From: Pseudarthrobacter chlorophenolicus
GTDB taxonomy: Bacteria; Actinomycetota; Actinomycetes; Actinomycetales; Micrococcaceae
Assembly (NCBI RefSeq): GCF_000962805.1
Contig: NZ_JZTW01000010.1
Span: 62,001 to 126,000 of the forward strand
DNA: 64,000 bases
Reading direction: 5' to 3'
Shown here: in pieces, positions 16,857 through 24,376 of the stretch
Position numbering within the stretch: the stretch's first letter is position 1
How the letters are laid out: each line of letters starts with the position of its first letter
The notes under the pieces: generated by a model
Databases searched by the model: none
Told to the model about the DNA's origin: nothing
Seen by the model: only the letters and a program-made list of their open reading frames with translations
Translations under genes and position numbers: made by a program

Positions 16857-18056
16857 TCAGGCCACCGGGGTTTCCTGCAGGAGTCCGTCATGCCGCGTGG
16901 CGATCACATCGTCGGCCGCCGCCGGCGCCTGCCGCAGCTTGGTCAGGAGCGCTGTTTCCACCGTCAGGCCGGGGCCAAACGCCATTGAACAGATTCGTTC
17001 GTCTCCCGGTTCACTGTCCTGTTCAAGGATGTGCCGAAGGACGAAGAGCACTGTGGCGCTGCTCATGTTCCCGTAATTGCGCAGGACTTCACGGGCAGGG
17101 ACCAGCTGTTCGCCGGTGAGGCCCAACCGGGCCTGGACCTTATCCAGGATGCTGCGGCCGCCCGGGTGGATGGCCCAGTGCCTGATGCCGCTGTAGGGGA
17201 GTGCTTCGAGGTGGGGCTCGCGGGCAAGCAGCGGCTCCAGCGCGCCGACAATGTGATCGTCAATAATGTGCGGGACGTAGTTGCCCAACACCATCTCGAA
17301 GCCGTGGTCGCCGATGTTCCACGCCATGGAGTCCTCGCCAACCGGCGTCAGCACCGTTTCGAAGTGGTCGAGCTGCAGCAGGGCAGTTTCCTCCGCTGCA
17401 GGGTTGGCCGTCACGACGGCGGCCGCGGCGCCGTCGGCGAAGAGCGCCGAACCCATGATGGTGTCCGGGTCATTGGACGTCCGGACATGCAGTGAGCAAA
17501 GTTCAGCACAGACAACGAGGACGACGGCGTTCGGATCGGCTTCGCAGAAGAGCTTGGCCGCGCGGAGGGCCGGGAAGGCCGCGTAGCAGCCCATGAAGCC
17601 AAGGTGGTAGCGCTGTACCGAGGGGTCAAGGCCGAGCTCGCGAACGATCTTGTAGTCAGGTCCGGGGTTGAAAAAGCCGGTACAGGAGACTGTCACGAGG
17701 TGAGTTATGTCAAGTAAATCAAGGTCCGGGCAGGCTTTGACGGCGGCAGCGGAGGCCTCGACAAAGAGTTTGGTGGCTTCCCGGGCAAAGATGTCATTGC
17801 GGACCTTGGTACTGGGATTCAGGAGAAGTCCCGAATCCGGGTCATAGAACTGTGGATCCTCGGAGCGGAATGCGTTGGTGAGCTCATCGACGGCCGTGAA
17901 CCTGGTCTCGATGGCAGCTGAATCGAAGCACGTGCTCACCAGCCGGGATCCGAGCCTGCTGAGTCCGGGCTGCGCGGCGAAAACGTCACGAGCCTCTGCC
18001 TGGATCAGCTTTGTTGCCGGAACTGCAGTTTCAAGTGAACGCACGTAGACCGTCAT
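16857..18056 (-). CDS. type III polyketide synthase
   Basis: Chalcone-synthase-like homodimeric ketosynthase, 399 residues from ATG 18056 (a GTG at 18083 would add nine residues). The catalytic triad is complete: Cys in TVSCTGFFNPGPD (Cys125), His in WAIHPGG (His297) and Asn in NYGNMSS (Asn330). The GFMGCYAAF and MAFGPGLTVE signatures also match. It condenses malonyl-CoA onto a starter acyl-CoA without an acyl carrier protein. Starter and chain length cannot be read from sequence. It leads an operon with a methyltransferase and an FAD hydroxylase, a layout similar in content to the srsABC phenolic-lipid operon of Streptomyces griseus, although SrsB is, as far as I recall, from another methyltransferase family. 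Confidence 0.93.
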   Translation of the reverse strand: MTVYVRSLETAVPATKLIQAEARDVFAAQPGLSRLGSRLVSTCFDSAAIETRFTAVDELTNAFRSEDPQFYDPDSGLLLNPSTKVRNDIFAREATKLFVEASAAAVKACPDLDLLDITHLVTVSCTGFFNPGPDYKIVRELGLDPSVQRYHLGFMGCYAAFPALRAAKLFCEADPNAVVLVVCAELCSLHVRTSNDPDTIMGSALFADGAAAAVVTANPAAEETALLQLDHFETVLTPVGEDSMAWNIGDHGFEMVLGNYVPHIIDDHIVGALEPLLAREPHLEALPYSGIRHWAIHPGGRSILDKVQARLGLTGEQLVPAREVLRNYGNMSSATVLFVLRHILEQDSEPGDERICSMAFGPGLTVETALLTKLRQAPAAADDVIATRHDGLLQETPVA

Positions 18057-18430
18057 TGACCCATTCTTAACGAGCCCATGCACAAAGACAATGGCTCACA
18101 GGTTTGACCTGCGGAATTGCCGCTTCTGCCACTTTCCGCACATGTTCCTCTAACGCCGATAATCTACATTATGTAAAGTAGTACTCTGCGTATCTCATCA
18201 GATGAATCATCGTCGCCCTCTTCCGCGGAATTCCGAACCACGCGTTCAAGGCGGCTTCCGCCGAGCCATTCAGGGGTTTTATCCGACTCCAATCGATTTT
18301 CCCAGCCATGCTAAGCGGGCTGGGCTTGTGCGTCGAACGACAGAAGTTAGGCCTCTGACCTGCGGATTTGCTGGGATGATGCATTTAATGAAACATTGAT
18401 TCAGATTTTGGAGCAGGGTTTGGAGGCGGA
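18057..18430. other. intergenic region between the PKS operon and the recombinase triad
   Basis: A stretch of 374 bases without a convincing gene. It is visibly richer in A+T than its neighbours. It holds the palindrome at 18164-18181, a TCATC-A-GATGA inverted repeat near 18195-18205, a 7-bp hairpin arm pair (18301-18307 with 18318-18324), and an AATG-AAA-CATT repeat near 18388-18398 before the integrase. It must contain divergent promoters for both operons and may contain one end of the mobile module. Confidence 0.6.
18164..18181. promoter_or_regulatory. 18-bp imperfect palindrome, candidate operator
   Basis: CTAC-A-TTA-TG-TAA-A-GTAG matches its own reverse complement at 14 of 18 positions. 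It sits about 110 bp upstream of the synthase ATG and 250 bp upstream of the integrase. Size and symmetry fit a dimeric repressor such as MarR or TetR, or a recombinase arm site. No matching regulator gene is adjacent. Confidence 0.4.
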
Positions 18431-19537
18431 ATGGCAGTCGATGGATCTGGGCGGGTGCACCTTCTGGGCTCCGTTCAACTGCTCCATCCCGAACAGCAGA
18501 CCTTCGATCAGATGCTCGATGGCTGGCGCAACCAGCAGCTCTCACGCCACCTGAAATTCGACACGATTGACCAGCGCATCCGGTATGTTCGCAGGTTCGT
18601 GGACCATGTGAACGAGTTTCCGTGGTGCTGGACGCCGGCCCATGTCGAAGAGTATTTCGGAGATCTTCGCTCGATCCGGCACTTGAGCCACTCGACGCTG
18701 CGGGCCCACCAGTCCGCGTTGCGCCACTTCACGTCCTATGTCGCCAACCCCGATTATGGCTGGGACCGGGTCTGCGAACAGCGCTTTGGCACCCATCCGG
18801 CCCAGGTCTTCTACGAGTGGAACACCGCGGCTCATGTGCAGGAATTCGAAGGCCGGCCATCCAAACGTCCTTTCACCAGAGAGGAGCTCCAGAAGCTCTT
18901 CGACCACGCCGACGACGAGGTCGAACTCATTGAGGCCTCCGGCAAAAAAGGCTGGCAGGCGGCATACCGCGACGCTGTGATGCTCAAAATTGCCTACTCC
19001 TACGGGCTTCGGTTCAATGAGCTGCGGCATCTGCAGACCGTCGACTTTGCAACCAACCCGCACGCGCGCAGATTCGGGAAATTCGGTGTCTGCAAGGTCC
19101 GCTTCGGCAAGTCCCGCAAGGCATCACCACCCAAGCCCCGTAGCGTCCTCACGGTCTTCGACTGGACCACGGGCGTCCTTGAGGATTGGCTCGCCAATGG
19201 CCGCGGAACTCTTCACACCCTCGACCTCTTCCCCAGCGAACGGGGCGGACTGATCGTGGAGTCCACGCTCCTGCGGCGGCTCCGGCGGTATCTCGACGAA
19301 CTGGGAATGCCGTCGGACGGGCTTGACCTGCATTCCCTGCGGCGCTCTTACGCCACGCACCTGTTGGAGGCCGGATGGGATCCTAGATTCGTGCAATATC
19401 AAATGGGCCACGAGTACGCGTCAACCACCGGCATCTACCAATTCGTCAGCGACGACTTCCGCAGCACCACTCTGCGGGCGTCCCTGGACCGCACGATGGA
19501 CCAGGCACTCGGCAAACAATCGGGAGGCCGGCGATGA
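18431..19537 (+). CDS. tyrosine recombinase (first gene of a recombinase triad)
   Basis: Site-specific recombinase of the lambda-integrase family, 368 residues. The N-terminal SAM-like DNA-binding domain covers about residues 22-105. The catalytic residues are all present: Arg194 (YGLRFNELRHL), a Lys near 227-230, His301 and Arg304 (LHSLRRSYATH), His327 (MGHEYA) and the nucleophile Tyr336 (GIYQF). It should therefore be active. GGAGG lies just before the ATG. Its last codons overlap the next gene by ATGA. It is the only complete recombinase of the module and presumably cuts the module ends. It might equally be a fixed domesticated enzyme. Confidence 0.92.
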   Translation: MAVDGSGRVHLLGSVQLLHPEQQTFDQMLDGWRNQQLSRHLKFDTIDQRIRYVRRFVDHVNEFPWCWTPAHVEEYFGDLRSIRHLSHSTLRAHQSALRHFTSYVANPDYGWDRVCEQRFGTHPAQVFYEWNTAAHVQEFEGRPSKRPFTREELQKLFDHADDEVELIEASGKKGWQAAYRDAVMLKIAYSYGLRFNELRHLQTVDFATNPHARRFGKFGVCKVRFGKSRKASPPKPRSVLTVFDWTTGVLEDWLANGRGTLHTLDLFPSERGGLIVESTLLRRLRRYLDELGMPSDGLDLHSLRRSYATHLLEAGWDPRFVQYQMGHEYASTTGIYQFVSDDFRSTTLRASLDRTMDQALGKQSGGRR

Positions 19538-19872
19538 AGCGCCAGGTCGAATACACGTGGCGCCTCTCCGAACTGATGGCAGCCCGGGGCCTTCACAACA
19601 CCACCGACCTCATCCCCCTGCTCGCCGAGCGCGGCATCATCTTGTCCCGGCCCCAGGTCTACCGCATCGTCAACCAGAAGCCCGAACGGGTCGCCCTGCA
19701 GGTCATAGCGGCGATCTGCGACATCTTCTCCTGCGGCCCCGAAGACCTCATCACCGTCACCGCCGCCGACGTCCGGGCACGCAAGACCGGAACCGCCAAC
19801 TCCCCCAACGTTGTGGACCTCAACCGCACCGTCCGCCCGCGCCGCGCCCGCATCATCGACGATGACCACTGA
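19534..19872 (+). CDS. Cro/C1-type HTH protein (middle gene of the triad)
   Basis: A 112-residue DNA-binding protein. Residues about 8-70 form an XRE-like HTH domain (WRLSELMAARG, then LSRPQVYRIVNQKPERVALQVIAAIC and CGPEDLI). The remainder is a basic tail with PRRARI. The ATG overlaps the integrase stop by 4 bases, and its end overlaps the third gene by 11 bases, so production of all three is coupled. It may repress the operon or act as an accessory DNA-bending or targeting factor in recombination. Sequence alone does not decide. Confidence 0.85.
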   Translation: MKRQVEYTWRLSELMAARGLHNTTDLIPLLAERGIILSRPQVYRIVNQKPERVALQVIAAICDIFSCGPEDLITVTAADVRARKTGTANSPNVVDLNRTVRPRRARIIDDDH

Positions 19873-21376
19873 ACACCCGGAAGGACTCACCCCGCGCAAC
19901 ACCGTCCGCGGCCGGCCCCGCACAACCGGAGCCATCCAGTGCGCCCGCTGCGGCCGCAACACCGGCAAGACCAGGGCGAGCTGGCCGGAAGGCAGGATCT
20001 GCGGTCCCTGCTTCACCGTGGCGACCCGCACCCACGGCACCTGCCCCGGCTGCGGCGAGAACAGACTGCTCCCCGGCCCACGCGCAGAGGAGGGAGGACC
20101 ACGGTGCGCACCCTGCGCCGGTATCCTCCACAACTTCCGTTGCTCCCGCTGCAGCCACGAAGGCGAGTTCTACCGCCGCGGCACCTGCGCCCGATGCGCA
20201 CTCCGGGACGACCTCACCGCCCTGCTACTCACCAGTCCGGACGATCCGACAACTGCAAACCGCCTGGTCGACGTACTCTGTCAAGCTGATCGACCTGAAA
20301 GCATCATCACCTGGAAACGCTCTGGCAAGGTCCAGGGGCTCCTGACGGCCGTCGCGAGCGGACAGACTCCTCTGACCCACGACGGCCTCGACAGTCACCG
20401 GGAAACGGCGGGACGGGCAGCTGACCATCTCCGGGCCCTGCTCGTCCATCATGGGCTCCTCCCCTATCAGGACCCTTATCTGAACCGCTTCGAAGCCTGG
20501 ATCGACGACAAGCTCCGCCCCCTGCCCTCCGAGGTTGCCAAACCCGTGGAGCATTTCGCCAAATGGCACCACCTCAGACGCATCCGCGCCATGGCAACAC
20601 CTGCCAAATCGGCCCAAGGCCCGGTGCACGCCGCTAAACAGGAGATCACTGAGACCATCAAGTTCCTCGACTGGCTCTGGCAGACCCATCACCGCACAGC
20701 CGCCACCTGCTCCCAGCAGGACGTGGACAGCTGGCTCACAACCGGGCCGACCACCAGAAAAGCCATCCGGACCTTCTTCATCTTCGCGAAGAAGACCGGC
20801 ACGAACATGCGCGTCGAAATCGGGCACTACTCCGCTAAGGGCCGGCCTGCCATCCCGCAGGAACAACGCTTTGCCTGGCTCAAGGAACTACTCACCGGCA
20901 CCAGCGAGTCCCTGCCCTATAGAGTCGCCGGAACACTGCTCCTCCTCTATGCCCAACCGCTGGTCCGGGTGGCCGCGCTCCGCACCGACGCGATCAACAT
21001 TAACGACACCGGCGCGATCACCATCGCCCTTGGCACGCATGCGGTGCCCGTCCCACAGCCTTTCGCGGAGCTCCTTAGACAGCACGTCCGGAACCGGCCC
21101 AACCTCCGAACAGCATCTGGCGCCGACAGCCCGTGGCTCTTCCCCGGAACCCGCGCAGGCCACCACCTTCATCCCAACACCATCATGCTCCGACTCCGGG
21201 CCCTCGGAATTGAACTGCTCGGCGCACGAAACACGGCCCTGAACGACCACCTCGCACTCACGCCGCCACCATTGGTCGCCGACGCACTCGGCTACAGCTA
21301 TCAGGTCGCGTTCCTCCACGCCGACGCCGCAGGGGAACCCTGGTCCCGCTACGTCGACCGCCGGACCTTCAACTAA
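19862..21376 (+). CDS. three-zinc-ribbon protein with degenerate tyrosine-recombinase domain (third gene of the triad)
   Basis: A 504-residue protein starting at the ATG inside the end of the HTH gene. Six CxxC pairs in the first 112 residues (Cys about 27/30, 47/50, 61/64, 82/85, 94/97, 109/112) can form three zinc ribbons. A helical middle follows (about 180-330, SAM-like). The C-terminal part resembles a tyrosine recombinase catalytic domain: an Arg I-like site in PLVRVAALR (about 368), a box II reduced to GARN without the His, the second His replaced by Tyr in LGYSYQ, and a possible Tyr in WSRYV (about 496). Catalysis looks impaired, so an accessory or regulatory role is inferred. Relatives are often labelled integrase or Fis-family regulator without experimental support, as I recall. 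Confidence 0.8.
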   Translation: MTTEHPEGLTPRNTVRGRPRTTGAIQCARCGRNTGKTRASWPEGRICGPCFTVATRTHGTCPGCGENRLLPGPRAEEGGPRCAPCAGILHNFRCSRCSHEGEFYRRGTCARCALRDDLTALLLTSPDDPTTANRLVDVLCQADRPESIITWKRSGKVQGLLTAVASGQTPLTHDGLDSHRETAGRAADHLRALLVHHGLLPYQDPYLNRFEAWIDDKLRPLPSEVAKPVEHFAKWHHLRRIRAMATPAKSAQGPVHAAKQEITETIKFLDWLWQTHHRTAATCSQQDVDSWLTTGPTTRKAIRTFFIFAKKTGTNMRVEIGHYSAKGRPAIPQEQRFAWLKELLTGTSESLPYRVAGTLLLLYAQPLVRVAALRTDAININDTGAITIALGTHAVPVPQPFAELLRQHVRNRPNLRTASGADSPWLFPGTRAGHHLHPNTIMLRLRALGIELLGARNTALNDHLALTPPPLVADALGYSYQVAFLHADAAGEPWSRYVDRRTFN

Positions 21377-21782
21377 GGGCCACTTGCACTGGCTTGAACA
21401 CGTAGGGGCCACCGCACCCAAAGCCATACGGGTATTCCCCTGTTGACTCAGTTTCTATCGGAAAATCATTCGCCACCCGGCCACCGGAAGCTGTCACAGC
21501 TTCCACATGAATCATGGAGACGCTAACGGGCTCATTCAGGTAGGGCACGGACTGCGGAACCAACCACTTTCCCTCCGAGTTCCGCGCAACCAACTCAGGG
21601 GTGCATCCCTCCCCGAAGCAGGCCTCCACCGTCTCCGGTGCCGCGGAAAAGAACAGCTGAACGTCTCCCACATACGCGTAACCGATTGCCGGACATGCCC
21701 GAGGCGAGTTGCTAAAAAGAGTGACAGCCAACACCCCAGCAAACATGCCCGTGGCCACCAGGAGTATGCCGCGAAGCTTCAT
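21369..21782 (-). CDS. small secreted or membrane-anchored protein, unknown
   Basis: A 137-residue protein starting with MKLRGILLVATGMFAGVLAVTLF, a signal peptide or N-terminal anchor. The mature part has four Cys (PRACPAIG, EACFGEGC, FGCGGPY) that may form disulfides outside the cell. I recognise no domain. No clear Shine-Dalgarno precedes the ATG. Its 3' end overlaps the triad's third gene by 8 bases, convergent, so it marks the right edge of that module or is part of it. Confidence 0.6.
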   Translation of the reverse strand: MKLRGILLVATGMFAGVLAVTLFSNSPRACPAIGYAYVGDVQLFFSAAPETVEACFGEGCTPELVARNSEGKWLVPQSVPYLNEPVSVSMIHVEAVTASGGRVANDFPIETESTGEYPYGFGCGGPYVFKPVQVALS

Positions 21783-21963
21783 ATTGGGAGACTAACCCGT
21801 ACTTCACCTCAGGTGCCCGCCCGAGATCAACCTGCAACGATCCGTTTTGGTCTTTTCACCAATAACACGCACACACTCGATACGCAGGGGTGCCAGTAAG
21901 CAGAATCCGGCTCCAGCGGACGCTCCCCCTGCCTGAGCGCTTCCAGGCCTTTGGGCGTCCCGT

Positions 21964-22776
21964 TTAGGCAGCGGCCTGCGGAAGCACCAGCAGGTACCCG
22001 GCCGGCAGTTGCGAACTCCATCGCCGGGGTTCCCTGACAACAAACTGGGTGGCAAGTTCCTCGGGCGTCAGCAGGCTGTTGGGTGCGGGCGACGGCCCCC
22101 ATTGTTGACTGCCGTAGGGATAGAGCGGGTCCAGGACGTTGACGCCGGTGACACGGAAATCCTGAAACTTCGCCGGATCACCCATCGACTCAAAGCCGCT
22201 CATCACCCATGCATGACGGCCGCTCCACATCACCAGGCCCACTGGCCGGCCCGTCTCGGCGATGGCACGCGCCGCAGTCTGCAGGGCTGTTCCGTAATCC
22301 GCGACGCTGACAACGCGGTACGGGCCCATCCCGGAGGTTGTGAGAACGTGCGCCCAGCCGTAAGGGTTGGCTCCGTTGAAGGAGTCGGATGACTGCGCGC
22401 GGGCCAGTTCCCACAACTCCCCCTGCTGCGTGCTGTCCGCCCATGTTCCGCCACCCGTGTCATCGACCAGGTTGTGGGCCATCTGGATGCTCGCCGCAAC
22501 GCACCAGTCGAAGGTGTACTGCGGGACGAAGTCACCTTCACGGAACAGGTTGATGGCATAAGGTCCGGGCGCCGGCGGCGGAGTGACAGCGGGAAGGGGC
22601 GCCGGCGCTGTGGCGGTAGTCGTGGGCTGGGGCGCCGGCTCGGCAGCCGGTTGAACGGTCGCAGCGGGCGAAGCGCCGCCGGCAACTGTTTCAGCGCTGT
22701 TGACCGGCGTGCATGCCACCAGCAGGCTGGCCACTACTGCCAGCCAAACGGTGTGACGGGGGCGGGTGCCGTTCAT
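21964..22776 (-). CDS. lipoprotein with papain-like C39-type domain
   Basis: A 270-residue predicted lipoprotein. The signal peptide ends at lipobox LVAC (Cys about 22). A Pro/Ala/Thr linker spans about 30-70. The globular part has DWCVAASIQMAHN, GRHAWVMSGFES and VNVLDPLYPYG, which in order and spacing resemble the Cys, His and Asp of C39-like cysteine peptidases. It probably acts on the outer face of the membrane as a peptidase or a catalytic-dead binder. No bacteriocin or transporter gene is next to it, so it is not an export-coupled C39 of the usual kind. Confidence 0.72.
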   Translation of the reverse strand: MNGTRPRHTVWLAVVASLLVACTPVNSAETVAGGASPAATVQPAAEPAPQPTTTATAPAPLPAVTPPPAPGPYAINLFREGDFVPQYTFDWCVAASIQMAHNLVDDTGGGTWADSTQQGELWELARAQSSDSFNGANPYGWAHVLTTSGMGPYRVVSVADYGTALQTAARAIAETGRPVGLVMWSGRHAWVMSGFESMGDPAKFQDFRVTGVNVLDPLYPYGSQQWGPSPAPNSLLTPEELATQFVVREPRRWSSQLPAGYLLVLPQAAA

Positions 22777-22788
22777 GACCGTTCCAGT

Positions 22789-22938
22789 CTAGCGCCGGAC
22801 GCCCATGCCGGCCCCGACCACAGCCCCCACGCCAAGTCCAAGTGCGAAACCCAGGAAGGGACTGTCAAAGAAGGCCAACCCGATGGCGATACCCAATGCC
22901 GCGCCGAGCAGGCAGCAGATCCAGAGCGGCTTGTTCAC
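22789..22938 (-). CDS. 49-residue glycine-rich membrane protein
   Basis: A short ORF read directly from the sequence. GTG at 22938 is preceded by GGAGGAACC, a strong ribosome-binding site. The product has a hydrophobic helix (residues about 5-23), a turn with DSP, a second Gly-rich helix (28-45, with GLGVGAVVGAGMG) and ends in Arg-Arg. This is a two-helix hairpin plan with many small residues that favour helix packing. It lies 12 bases before the start of the lipoprotein gene on the same strand, so the two are probably co-transcribed. Function unknown. Confidence 0.62.
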   Translation of the reverse strand: MNKPLWICCLLGAALGIAIGLAFFDSPFLGFALGLGVGAVVGAGMGVRR

Positions 22939-23222
22939 GGTTCCTCCAACGCAGTCAGTCACGCAGCGGGCAGGTGTAGGAGAGAATCTACTTCATCCGG
23001 CCAAACCGCTCCCGCTACCGGCTCTGGACAGGTAGCCCGCGGCCGCCAAATCGGGTACAGCCTACGGTGCCAAACGGCGTCCGGAACGAATATCGTCGTT
23101 GCCCTAAGGCGACATCGATCCGGGCCAGCCGCCAGGTAAAGCCGGTTGTCGACGTCGCCTGTATAAGCCGCCCGCGCCTATGAAAATGGTGCCGGCGCAA
23201 CTCCTTAGCGCCAGGACGTCCC

Positions 23223-23495
23223 ATGCCGCAGTCCCCGTATCTAGAAGACCAAAGCGAACCCCGGTTTGTGCTCCCCCAGTCCCCCGGCCGCCGGACGCGG
23301 ACGGCATTGCGGGAAGAGGCGCTGACGCAGGCGCCGGGAAGGCCTGTGATGATGCTTCGGCCGGCTCCGGTCAAAGTGCGCGCCGCGTTTGGTTCAGCCA
23401 TCGCGTATACGGTCACGCACATCCTGGTTGAAATGGACGTCAACGGTCCGTACTCCGTCCGGTGGGAACCTGGCTGGCTGGTCCACCGCCTCTGA
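23223..23495 (+). CDS. small hypothetical protein
   Basis: A possible 90-residue protein. The N-terminal half is Arg/Pro-rich and polar. The C-terminal half (VKVRAAFGSAIAYTVTHILVEMDVNGPYSVRWEPGWLVHRL, positions about 50-90) looks like a compact folded segment. There is only a weak AGGAC before the ATG. Overlapping frames on the other strand are longer but have less protein-like composition. I do not recognise the family. It may be a real lineage-specific gene. Confidence 0.45.
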   Translation: MPQSPYLEDQSEPRFVLPQSPGRRTRTALREEALTQAPGRPVMMLRPAPVKVRAAFGSAIAYTVTHILVEMDVNGPYSVRWEPGWLVHRL

Positions 23496-23557
23496 GCCTG
23501 CTTCCGCGGCAGGTGCCGATGCGGGTAGCTTCGCGGCCGCCAGCTAGGCTCGAAACC

Positions 23558-23953
23558 ATGAGTCTTTCGAAATCCGGTCCTGCCGCTGGCCCCCGTGGCC
23601 TGGTCGTCGCCGCTGCTGTGGCGGACTTTGTCCTGATCCTGGTGTTCGCAGCGATCGGCCGCGACGCACACGCCCGGGACGGGATCATCACCGGCGTCTT
23701 CCTCACGGCCTGGCCCTTCCTTGCCGGTGCGGCCGCAGGCTGGCTTGCAACCCGAGCATGGCGCGACCCCATGTCACTGCGCCGGGCCGGCGCCGGAGCC
23801 TGGTTGGGGAGCCTCATTGGCGGCATGCTGCTCAGGGCCCTCACGGGGCAGACCGTCGTGGTGCCTTTCGTCATCGTCGCCCTCCTCAGCCTGGGCGTGC
23901 TGCTCATGGGGTACCGGGCGCTGTACCGCACCTTCCGCCGTCGCCGCAGCTGA
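23558..23953 (+). CDS. DUF3054 family membrane protein
   Basis: A 131-residue integral membrane protein with four predicted helices, matching the DUF3054 pattern: an early ADFVLILVFAAIGRDAHA segment, then TAWPFLAGAAAGWL, a charged loop ATRAWRDP, and two closing helices with LIGGMLLRALTGQ. The ATG at 23558 lies directly before MSLSKSG and was preferred to upstream starts because the hydrophobic core follows. Function of the family is not known. It ends with a basic RTFRRRRS tail facing the cytoplasm. Confidence 0.84.
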   Translation: MSLSKSGPAAGPRGLVVAAAVADFVLILVFAAIGRDAHARDGIITGVFLTAWPFLAGAAAGWLATRAWRDPMSLRRAGAGAWLGSLIGGMLLRALTGQTVVVPFVIVALLSLGVLLMGYRALYRTFRRRRS

Positions 23954-24079
23954 GCGGCGGCGCTCCCCCGGCCCCCTACGTTCCGGGTCCGGCCGCGGCG
24001 GGCACTGATGTAATAGGCTGGCAGCACCAAGAAACGCGCCGGTCAACGCCGCGGCGCAACAGATCCGGAGGGTTTCAAC

Positions 24080-24361
24080 GTGATCACCGCATTCGTCCTG
24101 ATCAAAACGGACGCTTCCCGCATTCCCGAGACGGCCGAGGAGATCTCAGCGATCGAAGGCATCAGCGAGGTGTACTCCGTCACCGGCGAGTGGGACCTGA
24201 TCGCCGTCGCCAGGGTCTCCCGGCACGAAGACCTGGCGGATGTCATTGCCGACCGGCTCTCGAAAGTTCCAGCCGTGGTCCACACCACTACCCACATAGC
24301 CTTCCGTGCATACTCCCAGCACGATCTTGACGCAGCTTTCTCTCTGGGCTTCGAACAGTAG
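24080..24361 (+). CDS. stand-alone Lrp/AsnC ligand-binding (RAM) domain protein
   Basis: A 93-residue protein made only of the RAM domain that usually forms the effector part of Lrp/AsnC regulators. The beta-alpha-beta-beta-alpha-beta order is visible: ITAFVLIKTDA, IPETAEEISAI, VYSVTGEWDLIAVARV, the second helix and VVHTTTHIAF. It has no HTH, so it cannot bind DNA as a classical Lrp. Such proteins form ring assemblies and bind amino acids. It converges on trpD with 15 bases between stops, which suggests, without proof, a sensor of aromatic amino acid state. Confidence 0.86.
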   Translation: MITAFVLIKTDASRIPETAEEISAIEGISEVYSVTGEWDLIAVARVSRHEDLADVIADRLSKVPAVVHTTTHIAFRAYSQHDLDAAFSLGFEQ

Positions 24362-24376
24362 GCAGGGCAACTGTCC

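Noticed and set aside
18301-18324. Hairpin with 7-bp arms before the integrase as a terminator
   Set aside because: Loop of 10 bases and no T run on either strand; too weak to call.
23440-24030. 196-codon minus-strand frame over the DUF3054 gene
   Set aside because: The plus strand encodes a clean four-helix protein. The minus product is Arg/Pro-rich shadow text.
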